A stretch of 64,000 nt of DNA from Cranoglanis bouderius (lineage: Eukaryota > Chordata > Actinopteri > Siluriformes > Cranoglanididae), in the NCBI GenBank assembly GCA_023630585.1, contig CM042560.1, positions 5,988,501-6,052,500 on the forward strand. The letters run 5' to 3'. Both the position numbers and the translations under genes were made by a program. Positions 60,918 through 64,000 of the stretch are shown here, piece after piece. Every line of letters starts with the position of its first letter. The stretch's first letter is position 1. The notes under the pieces were generated by a model. It worked only from the letters and a program-made list of their open reading frames with translations, did not search any database and was not told where the DNA came from.

Positions 60918-62214
60918 CTAACAGTTGTAGGGGTTAATCGGTGTGTTCAGATTTCTCTCTTCCAAAAGAGTTGAACTCTGTCGTGCCAGGCTTGCAGAAT
61001 TAATCAGCCATAAAGCCAGTGGAACTGTTACTATGATTCCAATGACAATCCCGACACCAGAGCCCACCACTCCATAATTAGATCCAACCACTGATCCAAT
61101 AAGAGCGCCAATCACAGCCAACACTAGGAGGCTTACAGGTTTGAAGTAATATTTTGCAAGTGCCTGAAGCTCATCCCGATACTTGCTCTTGATGGCATCA
61201 ATATCCACTGCCTGGTTTTCATCTTCACCTACTGCAAAAATTTACACAGACAAGAAAATCAGCTGTACTAGACCAGTGAAAATACAGTGGCTGTACATAG
61301 ATGTAATCTGATATAATATAATGATCTTGCATTGACAGAATTATACTTACAAGATGGACGAGTTCCCTGCAGACTTCCACATCCACGGCTTAAGCACAGT
61401 TTCTTCCTCAACCTGCTTTTTTATACACACTAAGTCTTTTCTGGTATCCTTCTTTCAGCATTTCCTCTCTGTCCTCATACCATTTTTTTCAACTCTCTGA
61501 TATCCTGTGGTATTTTGCTCTGTATCGCTTCATAGTAAACCTGTGGCAGGAAGAAATCACCCAGATTTTCTTCCACCATGCTGTCTATCTCTTTAAGGAG
61601 TCCATGGACCTGGGTTTCAGAGTCACTCTGCCGTATAACATAATGTCTGCCACTTTTCCAGTAGTTTTTCTGCATTCTGAATGTGTTCTGTGATTGTGGA
61701 TTCCTCCACGTCTCCATCACACCAGAAAAGCATTATAGTGTGATTCCAGACTCTCTCAGAGAGCAGCTCCATGTGTTGACTTGTTGATTTAAGCTCATTT
61801 ACAGAAAGTACATCACCAGTGTTTACGGGCAACACCAGAATCAGAGCATGGGGACCTGGAGGACAAAGTGTAACACTTCAGGTGATTTGTATTGCACTCT
61901 GTAGAAACTCGGTCCCATCCTGGTGTGTTCACTATGCAGATCCTCCTTCCTGCCTGTTCACCTTCAGATAAAACGCACTCTTCACTCTCTTCATTCAGCT
62001 TTGTGTCTCCCAGGATGACTCTGGCTGTTCTTTCTAGCTCCAGCTTTTCCCAGCAGTGCAATCCTGCAGTCTGAAAGAGGAGGTGGACCTCCTTCAGTAA
62101 GACAAAAACACATCAGACGTTATGGATGATGTGCAAATATCATTATGCACAAGAGAAACAAAATATTTTGATAGATATCTAACCTGGAGCCATTGGTGAG
62201 AATCCACTTGCCAT
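60918..62214 (-). pseudogene. GIMAP-like GTPase, unit B, right copy (frameshifted)
   Basis: Exon positions 62184-62214, 61351-62091 and 60918-61231 parallel the left copy and share its three deletions. Two further single-base insertions lie in T runs (about 61425 and 61485), so the distal part of exon 2 is also out of frame. Both extra lesions are in homopolymers and could be sequencing errors. Confidence 0.8.
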
Positions 62215-62436
62215 GGCTGCATTAAAGCTGCTGAAATTTATCCAGCTGCCATGCACCTTTCACTTTGAATTTCCGACACAAATATTATTATTTGAGAATT
62301 GTTGAAGGAAAGATCTCATTCTGTTCATAGAAGTAAAACACAGCAAGTTAGCCCAAATGAAACTAGGACAATGTATACATTGTCAACGTATACAAATTAG
62401 CTGACAGAACAACTGTTCACCCTGTTTATCTTTTCC

Positions 62437-62892
62437 ATATATTGTAATGTTACAACCTGGAGCTGAAATAGACTTAACTGGGATTTTATGTCATGACTTA
62501 ACAAACAATAGCCCATAATATTGAAGTGTGTGAGTGGGGGGTCTTGGGGGTCAGAGAATCAGCCAAGCGTGGATTTCACTGTGGAAATGGTGTTCTCAAC
62601 TTCATTGAACTCACTGTGTGACTTCAGACATCAACTGGTTGCACCAGAACTAATATATCGGTTTCCACAGCGATGGGGCAAATGCTTATCGCATTTTTTA
62701 TTTGTAAATAATTTTTACTATATTTTGCTAATAATCTTGCAAACTATAACTATATTATGTCAATATTTTGGGTTATTGTTTGTAGAGTCATGATAGAACA
62801 TAATAATTAGGTTTATTTCATCCAGTTTCAGGTTGTAACACTATTAAAATTGGAGCAGTGCAAGGGTAGTGAATATTTATGCAGGCCAATGT
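62437..62892 (+). mobile_element. Fossil Tc1-like element, unit B, right copy (shortened)
   Basis: Counterpart of 12905-13720, missing 360 bp at the junction GGGGGT|CAGAG (62538). Confidence 0.65.
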
Positions 62893-63319
62893 ACACTCTA
62901 CACTTACACACAAGTATAGAAAGTAGTAGACAGAATTAGTAGACAGAGTATATTGAAAAGTGCTACAATATAAAATGGATTTCTTGCTGTCATTTTTCAG
63001 GGATTGCTACTTAATAGCATTTTGCTTAAACTACTAGTATATATATATATTTTAAAAACAACAACAACAACAAACAGGCACTGTTGTTCACATTAATACA
63101 CAAAGAAATGTTATTGCATCATTTGTGCCTACAGGTAACATGAAACCTTTTTATAACAGCATGCACCACCATGTTTTATTCCTCATTGTTCCTATGAACC
63201 TGTCTAATTTTCTTGCACATTTGAGAATCTCTCAGCAACCTGGGCTGCTTTTAAAGCAGTCTAATAGAAGTTCTCGTGTTCTTAAGTCTTAAACTTAAGA
63301 ACATTAAGAACATTTAAAC

Positions 63320-64000
63320 TTAGCGTACATTAAGTTTTAAACTTAAGAACAGACCGATCGGCGGCTGACTTGAAGCAGTGCATGCCGGTTAGAATTTTTG
63401 TCCGACTTGAGATGGCGCCGACGCCACGTCACTGTGATGTATGGCATCAAAGTACCGCGATAGCGATACGAGAGCAGCTGCCTCCCTCAGCGAGCACAGC
63501 TTCTCCAGAGCGGCTACACGAGCTCTGATGACGACACAGCTATTTCACGACTTACCGATGACAACGATGACGTGCTTTTCATGTTTATTCTGACAGCTTG
63601 GCTGCGTCCAATATCGCGTATTACCCTACTACAGAGTAGGCGAAAAGCAGTGCGCCAGAGGGGTAGTATGTCCGAGAAACAGTAGGCGAGAAATAACCGG
63701 ATGGCCTACTGCTTCAGGAGAGATTTTGCAGTATGCAACCGATGGACACTATGCGAGTCAAAAAATCCCACAATGCAACGGGACTCGTGCGGACGAGCTC
63801 AGAAAAAAAAAATCGCAGAAGGCAGCACGTCGGTATTAAACCTTCCCAGATAGCAAATGACACCTGGCCCACATACTGTATGGAATGACGGCAATGGAGT
63901 GTGGCTGGCTTCTGGGGCAGATGTGGGCCCAGACACAACCAACCAAAACTCAGTCTAAAACCGACTTGTTGTGTGTGGGCCAGATACGGCCCATATAACC
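63320..64000. repeat. GC-richer repeats, right copy
   Basis: Counterpart of 14150-14830. It runs to the window edge without divergence, so the duplication extends further right. Confidence 0.6.

Larger units (their letters stand above)
50393..64000. repeat. Right copy of the large direct duplication
   Basis: Direct copy of 1-14830. It is shorter by an ~800-bp segment at 57254-57264, a 360-bp segment at 62538, and about 80 bp of the AT microsatellite. Unlike the left copy, it is fused to mpv17l exons 2-4 on its left side. It continues beyond the window end. Confidence 0.95.

Overview
The window looks like nuclear DNA of a teleost fish. It is AT-rich, packed with Tc1/mariner transposons and long dinucleotide microsatellites, and carries a few split vertebrate genes with GT-AG introns. 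A catfish or other ostariophysan would fit, but the sequence does not prove the species. All recognisable host genes are on the minus strand. No CRISPR, phage or operon structure is present, and I found no complete new biological system.

Layout. The first ~14.8 kb (1-14830) and the last ~13.6 kb (about 50393-64000) are near-identical direct copies, about 50.4 kb apart at the left end and 49.2 kb at the right. Each block holds exon 1 of mpv17l with an NRF1-type promoter site, a SINE nested in a MITE, an intact GIMAP-like GTPase gene (unit A), a small C-terminal exon with 3'-UTR-like sequence, a frameshifted GIMAP-like pseudogene (unit B) and several fossil Tc1 elements. Units A and B are older duplicates of one another. 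The two blocks differ by microsatellite lengths, an ~800-bp and a 360-bp indel, and scattered single-base changes. This fits either a real tandem duplication or an allelic (haplotypic) duplication in the assembly.

The unique middle (14830-50392) contains a near-complete Tc1 element with one main break (16380-18006), a decayed second Tc1 (18072-19632), the main exon of a family-92 glycosyltransferase (21510-22881), and a 13-kb belt of transposon fossils and microsatellites (23200-36400). It continues with another Tc1, a third copy of the GIMAP-type C-terminal exons (37906-38790), exon 1 of bmerb1 with a tandem NRF1-site promoter (41938-42326), and exons 4-2 of mpv17l (45515-49363). The last join exon 1 in the right block to give a complete four-exon, 211-codon gene. 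The order and direction mpv17l then bmerb1 matches the human 16p13.11 arrangement as I recall it.

Biology. mpv17l (inner-membrane/peroxisomal Mpv17 family) and bmerb1 (Rab-binding bMERB domain) are housekeeping-type neighbours with NRF1-type promoters. The GIMAP-like genes belong to an immune GTPase family that often expands by tandem duplication. Unit A has a glycine-rich C-terminal membrane segment but Asn where the P-loop Ser/Thr and the DxxG Asp should be, so it may be a non-hydrolysing, membrane-bound pseudo-GTPase.
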